Shown here: in pieces, positions 24,677 through 33,863 of the stretch
Layout: each line of letters begins with the position of its first letter
How positions within the stretch are numbered: the stretch's first letter is position 1
Assembly: GCF_018390635.1 (NCBI RefSeq)
Contig: NZ_JAHBGE010000036.1
Span: forward strand, 32,317-96,316
DNA length: 64,000 nucleotides
Origin: Ancylobacter lacus
GTDB taxonomy: Bacteria > Pseudomonadota > Alphaproteobacteria > Rhizobiales > Xanthobacteraceae
Reading direction: 5' to 3'
Notes under the pieces: generated by a model
Seen by the model: the letters and a program-made list of their open reading frames with translations, nothing else
The model's database searches: none
What the model was told of the DNA's origin: nothing
Program-made: the position numbers and the translations under genes

Positions 24677-26158
24677 TCACCTCAGCCGGTCGCCGAGCAG
24701 GAACTGCAGCGCGCGGTCGAGCCGGATATGGGGCAGCGGCAGCACCCGCCCCTCGGCGTTGCGCTCCACCAGCGGCGGGCGGAAGCGCAGGAAGCGGAAA
24801 TCCCCGCCGGTGGCGTCGGTCAGGCCGCGAAAGCCGCCCCGGCCGGGATCGAACAGCGCGCCGGGATGCTCCGGCAGGTCGCCGGGAAAGACCGCGGCCT
24901 CGGCCATCCCGTCGAAGTCGGCGGCGTCGTACTGCCCGGCTTCCGGCACGCCGATGATGGCCGGCAGCTCGCTGCGGCCGCGCTTCACGCTCGCCTCGCG
25001 GGTGGCGCGCACCGCGGCCAGCGCGACGACGTCGATCTCGGCGCCGGCGTCGGAGGCGCGCGCCAGCGCCCGCTCCACCAGCCGGCGCAGGATCGCCTCC
25101 AGCCGGTCGTGACTGGTGTGGTGGAGGTGGTCGGCCTTGGTGGCGGCGAACAGCACGCGGTCGATGCGGTGGCGGAACAGGCTGCCGAGCCAGGAATTCC
25201 GCCCGGTGCGGAAGGCGGCGAGGATGCCGTCCAGCGCCGCCTCGAGGTCGGCCAGCGCGGCGGGGCCGGCGTTCAGGGCGGCGAGCACGTCGATCAGCAC
25301 GATCTGGCGGTCCAGCCGGGCGAAATGATCGCGGAAGAACGGCCGCACGATGCGCTCGCGATAGGCCTCGAACCGCCGCGCCATCATCGCCGCCAGCGAG
25401 CCGGCGGGCGGCTCGGCGCCCTCCGGCAGGTCGAGCGGGGCGAAGGTGAGGGCGGGCGAGCCTTCGAGATCGCCCGGCATGAGGAAGCGGCCCGGCGGCA
25501 GCAGGCTCATCGCCACCTCCTCCGCCCGGCAGGCGGCAAGATAGTCGGTGAACAGCGCGGCGAGGCGGCGGGCCTCGCCCTCCTCGGCCGGCGCCGCCGG
25601 ATCGACCTGCGCCAGCGCGGCGAGGAAGGGGGCGGCGAGCGCCTGCCGCGCCGGCTCGCGGGCCAGCCGCAGGCTGGTGGCGGCGAAGTCGGCGAAGCGC
25701 TGGTCGAGCAGCGGCAGGTCGAGCAGCCACTCGCCGGGATAGTCGACGATGTCGAGCGTCAGCGTGCGCCGGCCCCCGCGCGCGGGGGCGTAGTCGATGG
25801 CGAGGCGCAGCTCGCTGATGCGGCGGGTGGACTCCGGCCAGCGCCGCTCCAGCATCAGCGTGTCGAGGTGGCTTTCATAGGCGAAGCGCGGCACCGCGTC
25901 GTCGGGCTGCGGCTCCAGCACGGCGCGGGCGATCCGCCCCTCATGCATCGCCTCGAACACCGGCAGCCGCCCGCCGCGGGTGAGGGCGTGGACCAGCGCG
26001 GTGGTGAACACCGTCTTGCCCGCCCGCGACAGGCCGGTGATGCCGAGCCGCAGCGTGGGGCTGGCGAGGTCCTCGGCGCGGTCGAGCAGGGTGAGGGCGG
26101 CGAGCCGCGCCTCCTCGACGAGGCCTTCATACCAGGAGGCCATATACCCGGACGCCAT
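24677..26158 (-). CDS. ycjX: YcjX-family P-loop GTPase-like protein (DUF463)
   Basis: A 493-residue cytosolic NTPase. Walker A is GLSRAGKTVFTTALVH near residue 40, and the switch/Walker B region is LDIVDYPGEWLLDLPLL. The central NSWLGSLFRHRIDRVLFAATKADHLHH carries the TKAD specificity motif of G proteins. Length and order fit the YcjX family. The start is the ATG at 26158 with GGAGG nine bases ahead; a second in-frame ATG is at 26143. It lies five bases downstream of the SixA gene and directly ahead of YcjF. Its physiological role is unknown. Confidence 0.9.
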   Translation of the reverse strand: MASGYMASWYEGLVEEARLAALTLLDRAEDLASPTLRLGITGLSRAGKTVFTTALVHALTRGGRLPVFEAMHEGRIARAVLEPQPDDAVPRFAYESHLDTLMLERRWPESTRRISELRLAIDYAPARGGRRTLTLDIVDYPGEWLLDLPLLDQRFADFAATSLRLAREPARQALAAPFLAALAQVDPAAPAEEGEARRLAALFTDYLAACRAEEVAMSLLPPGRFLMPGDLEGSPALTFAPLDLPEGAEPPAGSLAAMMARRFEAYRERIVRPFFRDHFARLDRQIVLIDVLAALNAGPAALADLEAALDGILAAFRTGRNSWLGSLFRHRIDRVLFAATKADHLHHTSHDRLEAILRRLVERALARASDAGAEIDVVALAAVRATREASVKRGRSELPAIIGVPEAGQYDAADFDGMAEAAVFPGDLPEHPGALFDPGRGGFRGLTDATGGDFRFLRFRPPLVERNAEGRVLPLPHIRLDRALQFLLGDRLR

Positions 26159-26163
26159 GCCGC

Positions 26164-26679
26164 TCAGTCCTCCTCCAGCCCGAGGGCGCGGGGCGTGGCG
26201 AAGTGCGCCAGCACCCCGGTGCCCGGCGCGACCCTCGCCCAGTCCGCGGCCGGCAGGTCGATGACGGCGAGGCTGGCGGTGGGGTATTTGCGGGGCAGGC
26301 GTTCGCGCGCCTGCGGCGTCACCAGCAGGGCCAGCAGGTCCTCGAAGCCGGGATTGTGGCCGACCAGCATGAGGCTGGCGGTGGCGGCGTCCTCCTCGCG
26401 CAGCAGCGCGAGCAGATCCTCGGCGGCGGCGTGGTAGATGCGCTCCTCGAAGCCCTGCCAGGGCATCGGTGCCCAGTGCCGGCTCATCTCGATCCAGGTT
26501 TCCACCGTGCGGCGGGCGGGCGACACCAGCACCCGCTGCGGCAGCAGGTCCCGCGTGGCGATGAAGGCGCCCATGGCGGGCGCGGCGTGGAGCCCGCGCG
26601 GGGCGAGCGGGCGGTCGCGGTCGGCGACGCCCTCGGGCCAGGCGGACTTGGCGTGTCGGAACAGCATCAGGCGGGGCAT
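26164..26679 (-). CDS. sixA: SixA-type histidine phosphatase
   Basis: A 171-residue histidine phosphatase-superfamily protein. The phosphohistidine motif is FRHAKSAWPEG at the N-terminus, with the second catalytic arginine in VSPARRTVETW and the distal histidine in LMLVGHNPGFED. RHAKS is the hallmark of SixA, which in E. coli removes phosphate from phosphotransfer proteins, classically ArcB's HPt domain. In alphaproteobacteria the substrate is not settled. It is first in a three-gene unit with ycjX and ycjF. Confidence 0.87.
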   Translation of the reverse strand: MPRLMLFRHAKSAWPEGVADRDRPLAPRGLHAAPAMGAFIATRDLLPQRVLVSPARRTVETWIEMSRHWAPMPWQGFEERIYHAAAEDLLALLREEDAATASLMLVGHNPGFEDLLALLVTPQARERLPRKYPTASLAVIDLPAADWARVAPGTGVLAHFATPRALGLEED

Positions 26680-26863
26680 GCGGACTCGGGATGGTGGCGG
26701 GAGGGGCTGGCGGCACGGCGGGGTCGCGGGTGTGGTTCGCAGGCGGCGGCCGCGCGTCTTCGCCGCCGGTGTCGCGGCACTATATGGGCACGCCGCGCCG
26801 TGGCGACAGGTCCGCGCCAGCGCGGGCGGATGACATGGCGGGGCGATTCACCGTAACGTCACC

Positions 26864-26875
26864 GTCACACGTGAC
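26864..26875. promoter_or_regulatory. Inverted repeat upstream of the MipA/OmpV gene
   Basis: GTCAC at 26864-26868 and GTGAC at 26871-26875 form a short palindrome in the AT-richer promoter region, about 70 bases ahead of the porin start. It is the right size for a regulator or FNR/CRP-like half-site pair, but the identity is unknown. Confidence 0.3.
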
Positions 26876-26944
26876 TTTTCGGCAACCAATCGTAAGCGTT
26901 TGTACGGTAGTAGTTTCCACGTCTTGCTGTTCAGGGTGGTCAGA

Positions 26945-27832
26945 ATGCGTTCATCGGCGATCGGTCTTGCGCTTTTGGCGGGTGTCGTCGCGGCGCCCCT
27001 CGCGACGTCCGAGGTCCGGGCCGCCGACGCCGCCTTCGGCACGCCCGCCGTGGCGGCCGAGGCCACCCAGTCGCGCGAATGGACGGTGACGGTGGGCGCC
27101 TATGTGCTGGGCGAGCCGGACTATTTCGGCTCCAGCGACTACGGCGCCACCGTGCTGCCGCTGTTCTACATCACCCGCGCCTACAAGCTCAGCTCGTTCC
27201 GCAGCTTCTACGACAACCCGTCGATCGCGCTGTTCGACACCGGCACCTTCGAGGCCGGCATCGTCGGCGACATGGTGTGGCAGCGCAAGGCGAGCGACTA
27301 CTCCTCGCTGCGCGGCCTCGACAATGTCGACTACGCCTATGAGGTCGGCGGCTACGCCCAGATCTTCCCGGCCGACTGGCTGCGCCTGCGCGGCGAGGTG
27401 CGCTATGGCTTCGGCGGGTTCGAGGGCGTGGTGGCGGACCTGACCGCCGACTTCATCTATTATGTGCCGCAGTGGGACATGGCGTTCTCGGCCGGCCCGC
27501 GCATCACCCTGGCGAGCTCGGGCTTCACCGACGCCTATTTCGGCATTTCCGACCAGGAATCGGCCAACGCCATCGCCCAGGGCAACAACCTCACCCCCTA
27601 TGAGGCCGGCGGCGGCATCTACTCCTATGGCCTCGGCGCCCAGGTGCTGAAGGATTTCGGCAACGGCTTCCGCGGCAGCGTCTATGCCGAGTATCGCTAT
27701 CTCGCCGACGAGGCCGCCAACAGCCCGATCGTGGTGCAGAACGGCGACCGCAACCAGGTGCAGGCCGGCGTCTCGCTGTCCTACACCTTCTTCCTCGGCT
27801 TCGACACCAATCCCTTCACCGGGGAGAAGTGA
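26945..27832 (+). CDS. MipA/OmpV-family outer-membrane protein
   Basis: A 295-residue outer-membrane beta-barrel. A Sec signal of ~27 residues ends near EVRA-AD. The mature part shows alternating strands typical of the family (YGATVLPLFYITRAYKLSSF, then WLRLRGEVRYGFGGFEGVVA) and ends GVSLSYTFFLGFDTNPFTG. These proteins either scaffold murein enzymes (MipA) or act as small porins; substrate unknown. The ATG at 26945 follows CAGGGTGG. It is monocistronic, with a good terminator downstream at 27899. Confidence 0.85.
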   Translation: MRSSAIGLALLAGVVAAPLATSEVRAADAAFGTPAVAAEATQSREWTVTVGAYVLGEPDYFGSSDYGATVLPLFYITRAYKLSSFRSFYDNPSIALFDTGTFEAGIVGDMVWQRKASDYSSLRGLDNVDYAYEVGGYAQIFPADWLRLRGEVRYGFGGFEGVVADLTADFIYYVPQWDMAFSAGPRITLASSGFTDAYFGISDQESANAIAQGNNLTPYEAGGGIYSYGLGAQVLKDFGNGFRGSVYAEYRYLADEAANSPIVVQNGDRNQVQAGVSLSYTFFLGFDTNPFTGEK

Positions 27833-28146
27833 GCCGGCGCCCCGCGCCGCGGCTCTCTCCGTCGCGGCCGCGCCCCCGCGCGATGCGCCTTCGCTGACAA
27901 AGGCCGGGTTCGTCCCGGCCTTTTCCGTGTCGGCGTCGCGGATGGGCGACGTTCCTTGCATGCGTGCAGGATGATGATCGCGCCAAGGCCAGTGGCGCGG
28001 CGCCCGTGCCGGAACTATGTTCCGCCCCGTGTCCGGCGCCTGCCGCGCCGGCTGTCGTTCATTCTCCCTTAACCCCGCGGGGCGCATGCAGCGCGCCTCC
28101 CGGCGTCGCCCGTCGGCGGCGCCCGCTCTGCTTTTCAGGATATGCC
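27833..28146. other. Intergenic region after the porin gene
   Basis: About 313 bases. It contains the porin's terminator (27899-27924) and then ~220 bases of unremarkable GC-rich sequence leading to the small exported gene at 28147, whose AGGA ribosome site is the only other feature I can support. Confidence 0.5.
27899..27924 (+). terminator. Intrinsic terminator of the MipA/OmpV gene
   Basis: GGCCGGG / CCCGGCC stem with a TTCGT loop, preceded by AAA and followed by TTTT. It is about 65 bases after the stop codon and works in the plus direction, with A's on the other side allowing some bidirectional use. Confidence 0.85.
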
Positions 28147-28257
28147 ATGAACAGGTTCATCATCGCCGTCGCGCTCCTCGTGACGCTGGGGTCGGTGGCG
28201 GTCCAGCTCGCCGATGGCGGGGTCCACGGCTCGATGGCGATCCCGCTGCGCCCCTGA
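28147..28257 (+). CDS. 36-residue exported small protein, distant relative of tandem family
   Basis: A very short gene with an AGGA site ahead of ATG 28147. Its product begins MNRFIIAVALLVTLGSVAVQ, then LADGGVHGSMAIPLRP and stop. The start is close to the signal peptides of the 22.0-23.0 kb array (MNKIVLATLALLTFGSVAAN), and the ADG that follows is shared, but the mature region is only about 15 residues. It may be a remnant or a genuine mini-protein. Lone, 261 bases upstream of dksA. Confidence 0.55.
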   Translation: MNRFIIAVALLVTLGSVAVQLADGGVHGSMAIPLRP

Positions 28258-28430
28258 TTCCGCGCTGGTATGGCGGTGCCCGCGCCGCGCCGGCCGCCGC
28301 CGCCGCCGGCCGCCGCGCCACGCAAAGACCGCGCCAGCACGTGCAAAACCTTGTCCCGCCTGCCTTCTTCTTCCGCGCAAGGTGCTGAAAAATCCAGCAT
28401 TTCGTGAAGTGTGAATGACATTCAGAACGG

Positions 28431-28459
28431 TTGTGCCGGCCTATCGGGGAGGCTATAAG
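28431..28459 (+). promoter_or_regulatory. Putative housekeeping promoter of dksA
   Basis: TTGTGC (28431-28436) and TATAAG (28454-28459) are separated by 17 bases. That is a good alphaproteobacterial sigma-70-type promoter, which would start transcription near 28466, about 53 bases ahead of dksA. Confidence 0.5.
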
Positions 28460-28518
28460 CGGGCGCCCGAGAGGGGCTCCAAAGAGGGTCTATCCCCTAA
28501 GGACGAGGACGAAAGCCG

Positions 28519-28935
28519 ATGTCGGTTGAGATCGACGAGGAGTATCGCCCCCGCGAGGACGAACCCTTCATGAACGAGCGGCAGCGGGAATATTTCCGCC
28601 AGAAGCTGCTCACCTGGAAGGACGACATCCTGCGCGAGGCGAAAGAGACGCTTCAGCATCTTCAGGACGAGAACCAGAACCACCCCGATATCGCCGATCG
28701 GGCGTCTTCTGAAACCGACCGCGCCATCGAATTGCGGGCCCGCGACCGCCAGCGCAAGTTGATCGCCAAGATCGACGCGGCGCTCGACCGCATCGAGGAC
28801 GGCTCCTACGGCTATTGCGAGGAGACCGGCGAGCCGATCTCGCTGCGGCGTCTGGAAGCCCGCCCGATCGCCACCCTGTCGATCGAGGCCCAGGAGCGCC
28901 ACGAGCGCCGCGAGCGGGTCTATCGCGACGACTGA
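28519..28935 (+). CDS. dksA: DksA-type RNA polymerase-binding factor with one remaining zinc-site Cys
   Basis: A 138-residue transcription factor that enters the polymerase secondary channel and works with ppGpp. The coiled-coil tip shows the essential D-x-x-D-x-A as DIADRA (residues ~57-62). The zinc finger is altered: Cys100 remains (YGYCEETGEP), but the positions equal to the other three cysteines are Thr103, Ser121 and Ala124, so zinc is not expected to bind. This reduced form is common in Rhizobiales. The ATG at 28519 is ~53 bases downstream of a good promoter, and a strong terminator follows. Confidence 0.92.
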   Translation: MSVEIDEEYRPREDEPFMNERQREYFRQKLLTWKDDILREAKETLQHLQDENQNHPDIADRASSETDRAIELRARDRQRKLIAKIDAALDRIEDGSYGYCEETGEPISLRRLEARPIATLSIEAQERHERRERVYRDD

Positions 28936-29010
28936 CCCTGCCTCGCCGTGACGACCGCCCCGCCGGGGGCCGTCCACAACCCGCCCGGGTGGCGGTCCTG
29001 CAAAAAGAAT

Positions 29011-29042
29011 GGGCGGCGCCGCGCGAGCGGGCCGCCCTTTTT
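29011..29042 (+). terminator. Intrinsic terminator of dksA
   Basis: GGGCGGC (29011-29017) pairs with GCCGCCC (29031-29037) around a 13-base loop, followed immediately by TTTTT. It lies 75 bases after the dksA stop and is also flanked by AAAAA on the left, so it may serve the convergent gene as well. Confidence 0.85.
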
Positions 29043-29128
29043 GTTTCGCGCGTTCGAGCTGGCCGTGCACCCGGGAGCCGGCGCGCGTGTGGGAGCAAAG
29101 CCCCTGCGCCGGCCCGCGGGCACCCCAA

Positions 29129-30193
29129 TCAGCGCACCGGCCGCCGGTTCAGCAGGTTCGCCATCTCTTCGCTGATCTCCCGCCCGCTGGCGAGAAACGG
29201 GTCTTCATTGGGCGGGGGCACCTGGACTTCGGGGGCCGGCACCGCCATCCCCTCGAACGGGTCGTTCGGTTTCGCCGGGGCGGGGTCGACCCGCAGCACA
29301 TCGCGCGGCTGGGCCGAGGCGGGCGCGGCGCGGCCGGCGCCCTCGGCCTGGAAATTGGCGCGGGGAATCTCCCGGCGCGGCACGGCCGGCTGCGGCGCGG
29401 CCACCACGGGAGGCGCCGGCGGGGGCGGCGGGGCCGGCGCGGGGGCCGGTTCCGGCTGCGGCCGGGGCCGGCGCATCGAGGCTTCCAGCGGGTCGGCCAT
29501 CTCGGCGAAGCGGCGGTCCACCTTCACCGCGATCAGCGGCTCGTCGGGGTCGCGCGGGCGCGGCGGTGCTGGCGGCGCGCCGCGGCCCGGCTCGGTGGCG
29601 GGCTTCTTCACGCCCACCTCCTTCGCCACGGCGTCGAGCAGGTCGCCGACGCCCGGTTCGGGGTCTTCGCGCGGCTCCGGCGCCGCGGCCGGGGTGGCCG
29701 GGCTGCGCTGCGGCGCGCCGCTGCGGGCGAAGCGGCCCGTCAGGCTGGCCTTGGCCGGGGCGGGGGTGCCGTTCTCCGCCGCCATGTCCTCGGCGCGCGG
29801 CAGCGGCCGCTCCGGCGGCAGGCTGCGCTGCGCCTTCACCGGCGGCACCGGCTCGGCGCTGCGGGGGCGGGCGGCCGGCTGGGCGCCGCGCTCCAGCGCC
29901 CGCAGCGAGCCCGGCTCGTCGATGCCGGTCTCGACCACCAGCTCGTTGGGTCCGCCGATGAGAATGAGGTGCTGGACGTCGTCGCGCTGGATCAGCAGCA
30001 GCCGGCGGCGCTCGTCCACCATCAGCTCGTCCAGCACGAACAGCCGGCGCGCCCGCGACTTGCGCCGGCCGGCCCGGCGGATCGACCCCATCGCCCAGTT
30101 GAAGACCATGATGAGCACGACGAAACCGACCAGACCCACGGCAAGCCGGATGATCAGGTCGGTATCGAGGTTCGAGACGAGGTTCTGAAGCAT
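29129..30193 (-). CDS. FliO-like membrane protein with long Pro-rich tail
   Basis: A 354-residue protein. One N-terminal helix (LIIRLAVGLVGFVVLIMVFN) is followed by a short conserved FliO-type domain (RRLFVLDELMVDERRRLLLI, then QRDDVQHLILIGGPNELVVE). The remaining ~230 residues are Pro/Ala-rich, and the C-terminus ends EISEEMANLLNRRP. FliO assists flagellar export-gate assembly, but this window has no other flagellar gene, and FliO-like proteins also occur in non-flagellated alphaproteobacteria. The ATG at 30193 has a strong GGAGGG site. Confidence 0.72.
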   Translation of the reverse strand: MLQNLVSNLDTDLIIRLAVGLVGFVVLIMVFNWAMGSIRRAGRRKSRARRLFVLDELMVDERRRLLLIQRDDVQHLILIGGPNELVVETGIDEPGSLRALERGAQPAARPRSAEPVPPVKAQRSLPPERPLPRAEDMAAENGTPAPAKASLTGRFARSGAPQRSPATPAAAPEPREDPEPGVGDLLDAVAKEVGVKKPATEPGRGAPPAPPRPRDPDEPLIAVKVDRRFAEMADPLEASMRRPRPQPEPAPAPAPPPPPAPPVVAAPQPAVPRREIPRANFQAEGAGRAAPASAQPRDVLRVDPAPAKPNDPFEGMAVPAPEVQVPPPNEDPFLASGREISEEMANLLNRRPVR

Positions 30194-30462
30194 CACGCCC
30201 TCCGGAGCGGGGATTTGTCCGCGTGTCCTTTTCCCGCGCCCGCGCCCGCGCCGCAAGCGCGACGATGCGGCCGGCCGCGTGCGGGCCCGGCGGTGTGGCC
30301 TGCGTGCCCCGCCCGCCGGGGTGGCGGGCGCCGCGCCCGGGCGACGCGACCTTCTCCCGCCGGCCGCCCGGCCTGAGGGGCGGCGGGAAAGCGGGGCAGA
30401 CGGCGCCGCGGGCGGATGGCATTCTTTCCGCCATCCGTTTTGCCGGCGTTCCGGGAGGTGGC

Positions 30463-31068
30463 GTGGTGGCGACAGGCGCGGGCAGGGGCGAGGCCGGGCT
30501 GCGGCGGGCGGTGGCCGTGGTGGCGCTGGCGAATCTCGGCTTTTTCGGCGTGGAATTCGCCGTCGCCCTCGCCATCGGCTCGGTCGCGCTGTTCGCCGAC
30601 TCCGTCGACTTCCTGGAGGATGCGGCGGTGAACGGGCTGATCCTGGCGGGGCTGGGCTGGGGCGAGCGAGCCCGCGCCCGCCTCGGCATGGTGCTGGCGG
30701 CGATCCTGCTGGTGCCGGCGGCGGCGACGCTGTGGACCGCCTGGCAGAAAGTCGCGGTGCCGGTCGCGCCCGCGCCGCTGGCGTTGTCCGTGACGGGGCT
30801 CGCCGCGCTGGCGGTCAATCTGGGCTGCGCCCTGCTGCTGGCGCGCTTCCGCCACCACGCCGGCAGCCTGACCCGCGCCGCCTTCCTCTCCGCCCGCAAC
30901 GACGCGCTGGCCAATGTCGCGATCATCGCCGCCGGGCTGGTGACGGCGCTGCTGTGGCGCTCGGCCTGGCCGGACCTGCTGGTCGGGCTCGGCATCGCCG
31001 CGCTGAACGCCGATGCGGCGCGCGAGGTGTGGACGGCGGCCCGCCGCGAGCATCGCGCCGCCGCGTGA
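30463..31068 (+). CDS. Short CDF-like cation transporter
   Basis: A 201-residue membrane protein with about six helices. The early helix carries FADSVDFLEDAAVNGL, like the acidic site of cation-diffusion-facilitator proteins. The second site reads AFLSARNDALANVAIIAAGL, where the usual H-x3-D is S/A-x-N-D, so the metal-site histidine is missing. No cytosolic C-terminal domain follows, and the length is about two-thirds of typical. The GTG at 30463 has GGAGG just ahead. A metal substrate, perhaps zinc or iron, is inferred only from family. Confidence 0.7.
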   Translation: MVATGAGRGEAGLRRAVAVVALANLGFFGVEFAVALAIGSVALFADSVDFLEDAAVNGLILAGLGWGERARARLGMVLAAILLVPAAATLWTAWQKVAVPVAPAPLALSVTGLAALAVNLGCALLLARFRHHAGSLTRAAFLSARNDALANVAIIAAGLVTALLWRSAWPDLLVGLGIAALNADAAREVWTAARREHRAAA

Positions 31069-31267
31069 GGGCGTTTTCCGGGCACGGCCGGCCTCGCCCG
31101 CTCTGCCGGAGGGGAAGACCTGCCCTGTGCGAATCCCTGTCTCCCGCCAAGCCCTCTTGCCCCCGCTGCCGGTGTCGGGCACCAAGGTGCGAGGTGCTTC
31201 GCGCCGCCGCACCGGGGCGGGAAACAGAGAGGGCCGGCAACGCCGGCAGGGGGACGACGGAAGCGGC

Positions 31268-33829
31268 ATGGCGGAACGCACACCGGACGACGTGGCGCTG
31301 GATCGGGCGGCAGGCGGGGGAAGCATCCGCCTCGTGCTGATGGTCGCGCTCGCGCTGGTCGGCGCGGTGCTCTCGCTGCTGCTGCTGGGGCGCGACAAGG
31401 CCGACCCGTGGATCATCGGGCTGCTGACCGCGCTGGCCGTGGCGGGGGTGTTCGCGCTGTTCGCCTTCGCCGCCGGGCTGCTGCGCTTCGGCGTGCCGGA
31501 TGCCGGCGACGAGCTGGCCCGCCGCATCGTCGACACTGCCGGCGACGGGCTGGCCATCGTCGACCCGCTGGGCCGGGTGCTCTACGCCAATGCCCGCTAC
31601 CGCGCCCTCACCGCCACCGCGCCGGACGGCGAGCCGCGCCCGGTGGAGCGGCTCTTCACCGCCGATCCCGATGTGTCGGAGGCGGTCTACCGGCTGGCGC
31701 AGGGCGTGCGCGAGGGCCGCTCGCTGGCGGAGGAGATCCGCCTGCCCGGCACCGCCGACGAGCCCACCCGCTGGCTGAAGCTCGCCGCCCGCCCGGCCGG
31801 CACGGTGGGCGGCGCCCGCGCCGCGATCTGGACCATCGCCGACCTCACCCGCGAGCGCGAGCGGCAGGAAACCGCCTTCCTCGAACTCCAGCACGCCATC
31901 GACTATCTCGACCACGCCCCCGCCGGCTTCTTCTCCGCCGATGCCGACGGGGCGATCCACTACATCAACGCCACGCTGGTGGACTGGCTGGGCTACGACC
32001 TCGCCGAGTTCGGCCCCGGCGGGCTCTCGCTGGCCGACATCGTGCCGGGCGCCGGGGCGTCACTGCTCACCCGGCTGGTGGCGGTGCCGGGGCAGGAGCG
32101 CACCGAGCGGATCGACCTCGACCTGCGCCGCAAGAACGGCCAGACCCTGCCGGTGCGGATCTGGCACCGGGTCTCCTTCTCGGCGGACGGCGTGCCCGGC
32201 GCCTCCCGCACGCTGGTGGTGAACCGCTCCGGCGAGCAGGGGAACAGCGCCGCCGACCCGCTGCGCGCCGCCGAGGTGCGCTTCGCCCGGTTCTTCCACA
32301 ACTCGCCCATCGCCATCGCCACGCTCGACCGCACCGGCCGGCTGGTGCAGGCCAACGCGATGTTCGCCCGGCTGTTCGGCGGCGAGGCCGGGGCGCCGCG
32401 CGCCTTCGCCGATCTGGTCGGCGAGGCCGGCCGCGCCCCGCTGCAGGCAGCGCTGGCCCCGGTGCTGGAGGGGCGGGCGCCTTCCGGCCCGGTGGATATC
32501 GCCCTGCCGGCCCCGGCCGGGGCGAAGGAGGGTGGCCGCTCGGTGCGGATCTACGCCGCCGGGGCGCAGGACGGCGCCGGGGAGAGCGGCAACGAGGCCG
32601 CCATCGTCTACGCCATCGACACCTCGGAGCAGCGGGCGCTGGAGGCCCAGTTCGCCCAGTCGCAGAAGATGCAGGCCATCGGCCAGCTCGCCGGCGGGGT
32701 GGCGCACGACTTCAACAACGTGCTCACCGCCATCATCGGCTATTCCGACCTGCTGCTGGCCAATGGCCGGCAGACCGACCCCTCCTTCCACGACATCATG
32801 CAGATCAAGCAGAACGCTAACCGCGCCGCGGCGCTGGTGGGCCAGCTGCTCGCGTTCTCCCGCCGCCAGACCCTGCGCCCGCAGGTGCTGAACCTCGGCG
32901 ACGTGATGAGCGAGCTGTCCATGCTGCTGCGCCGCCTGCTTGGCGAGCGGGTGAAGCTGGAGGTGAAGGAGGGCCGCGACCTGTGGCCGGTGGAGGCCGA
33001 CCTCAGCCAGCTCGAACAGGTCATCGTCAATCTCGCGGTGAATGCGCGCGACGCCATGCCGGACGGCGGCACCCTGACCATCCGCACCGCCAACGTCACC
33101 GCCGCGGACGCCGCCGCCTATGCCGAGGCCGGGCTGGCCGCGGCCGACCATGTGCTGATCGAGGTCGCCGACACCGGCACCGGCATTCCCCCCGACATCC
33201 TCGACAAGATCTTCGAGCCGTTCTTCTCCACCAAGGAGGTGGGCAAGGGCACCGGGCTCGGGCTCTCCACCGTCTACGGCATCGTCCAGCAGACCGGCGG
33301 CACGCTGCAGGTGGAAAGCCGGGCGGCCAGCGCCGCCGGGCCCACCGGCACCACCTTCCGCGTGTTCCTGCCCCGCCACGTGCCGAAGCCGGAAAAGGCC
33401 GGCAAGGCCGCCGAGCCCGCCGCCGAGACGCCGGCCCGGCCGACCGATCTCACCGGGCGCGGCACGCTGCTGCTGGTGGAGGACGAGGAGTCGGTGCGCG
33501 CCTTCGCCGCCCGGGCGCTGGCCTCGCGCGGCTATCAGGTGCTGGAGGCCGGATCGGGCCTTGAGGCGCTCGACGTTCTGGCCGAGCATGGTGGTACCGT
33601 CGATCTCGTCCTCTCGGACGTGGTGATGCCGGAAATGGACGGGCCGTCGCTGCTGAAGGCGCTGCGCACCAGCTATCCCGACATCAAGGTGATATTCATG
33701 TCGGGCTATGCTGAGGAGGCGTTCGCCCGGAACCTGCCGGAGGGGGCGGCCTTCGGCTTCCTGCCCAAGCCGTTCTCGCTGAAGCAGCTCATCGAGGCGG
33801 TGAAGCAGGCCCTCGGCAGGGACATGTAG
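31268..33829 (+). CDS. cckA: CckA-type hybrid histidine kinase
   Basis: An 853-residue inner-membrane sensor kinase of the alphaproteobacterial cell-cycle phosphorelay. Two N-terminal helices (residues ~20-70) are followed by PAS domains to ~450 and the dimerisation domain with phosphoacceptor His480 in [14 protein letters not shown]. The ATPase domain includes [14 protein letters not shown] and [13 protein letters not shown], and a C-terminal receiver has phosphoacceptor Asp784 in [13 protein letters not shown]. The HDFNN form and receiver fusion are typical of CckA, which feeds ChpT and CtrA. The ATG at 31268 is where the helices begin. It is followed by pgi. Confidence 0.92.
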   Translation: MAERTPDDVALDRAAGGGSIRLVLMVALALVGAVLSLLLLGRDKADPWIIGLLTALAVAGVFALFAFAAGLLRFGVPDAGDELARRIVDTAGDGLAIVDPLGRVLYANARYRALTATAPDGEPRPVERLFTADPDVSEAVYRLAQGVREGRSLAEEIRLPGTADEPTRWLKLAARPAGTVGGARAAIWTIADLTRERERQETAFLELQHAIDYLDHAPAGFFSADADGAIHYINATLVDWLGYDLAEFGPGGLSLADIVPGAGASLLTRLVAVPGQERTERIDLDLRRKNGQTLPVRIWHRVSFSADGVPGASRTLVVNRSGEQGNSAADPLRAAEVRFARFFHNSPIAIATLDRTGRLVQANAMFARLFGGEAGAPRAFADLVGEAGRAPLQAALAPVLEGRAPSGPVDIALPAPAGAKEGGRSVRIYAAGAQDGAGESGNEAAIVYAIDTSEQRALEAQFAQSQKMQAIGQLAGGVAHDFNNVLTAIIGYSDLLLANGRQTDPSFHDIMQIKQNANRAAALVGQLLAFSRRQTLRPQVLNLGDVMSELSMLLRRLLGERVKLEVKEGRDLWPVEADLSQLEQVIVNLAVNARDAMPDGGTLTIRTANVTAADAAAYAEAGLAAADHVLIEVADTGTGIPPDILDKIFEPFFSTKEVGKGTGLGLSTVYGIVQQTGGTLQVESRAASAAGPTGTTFRVFLPRHVPKPEKAGKAAEPAAETPARPTDLTGRGTLLLVEDEESVRAFAARALASRGYQVLEAGSGLEALDVLAEHGGTVDLVLSDVVMPEMDGPSLLKALRTSYPDIKVIFMSGYAEEAFARNLPEGAAFGFLPKPFSLKQLIEAVKQALGRDM

Positions 33830-33863
33830 CGTCGGACGTGATGGCAAGGGTGTGGAGACAGGC

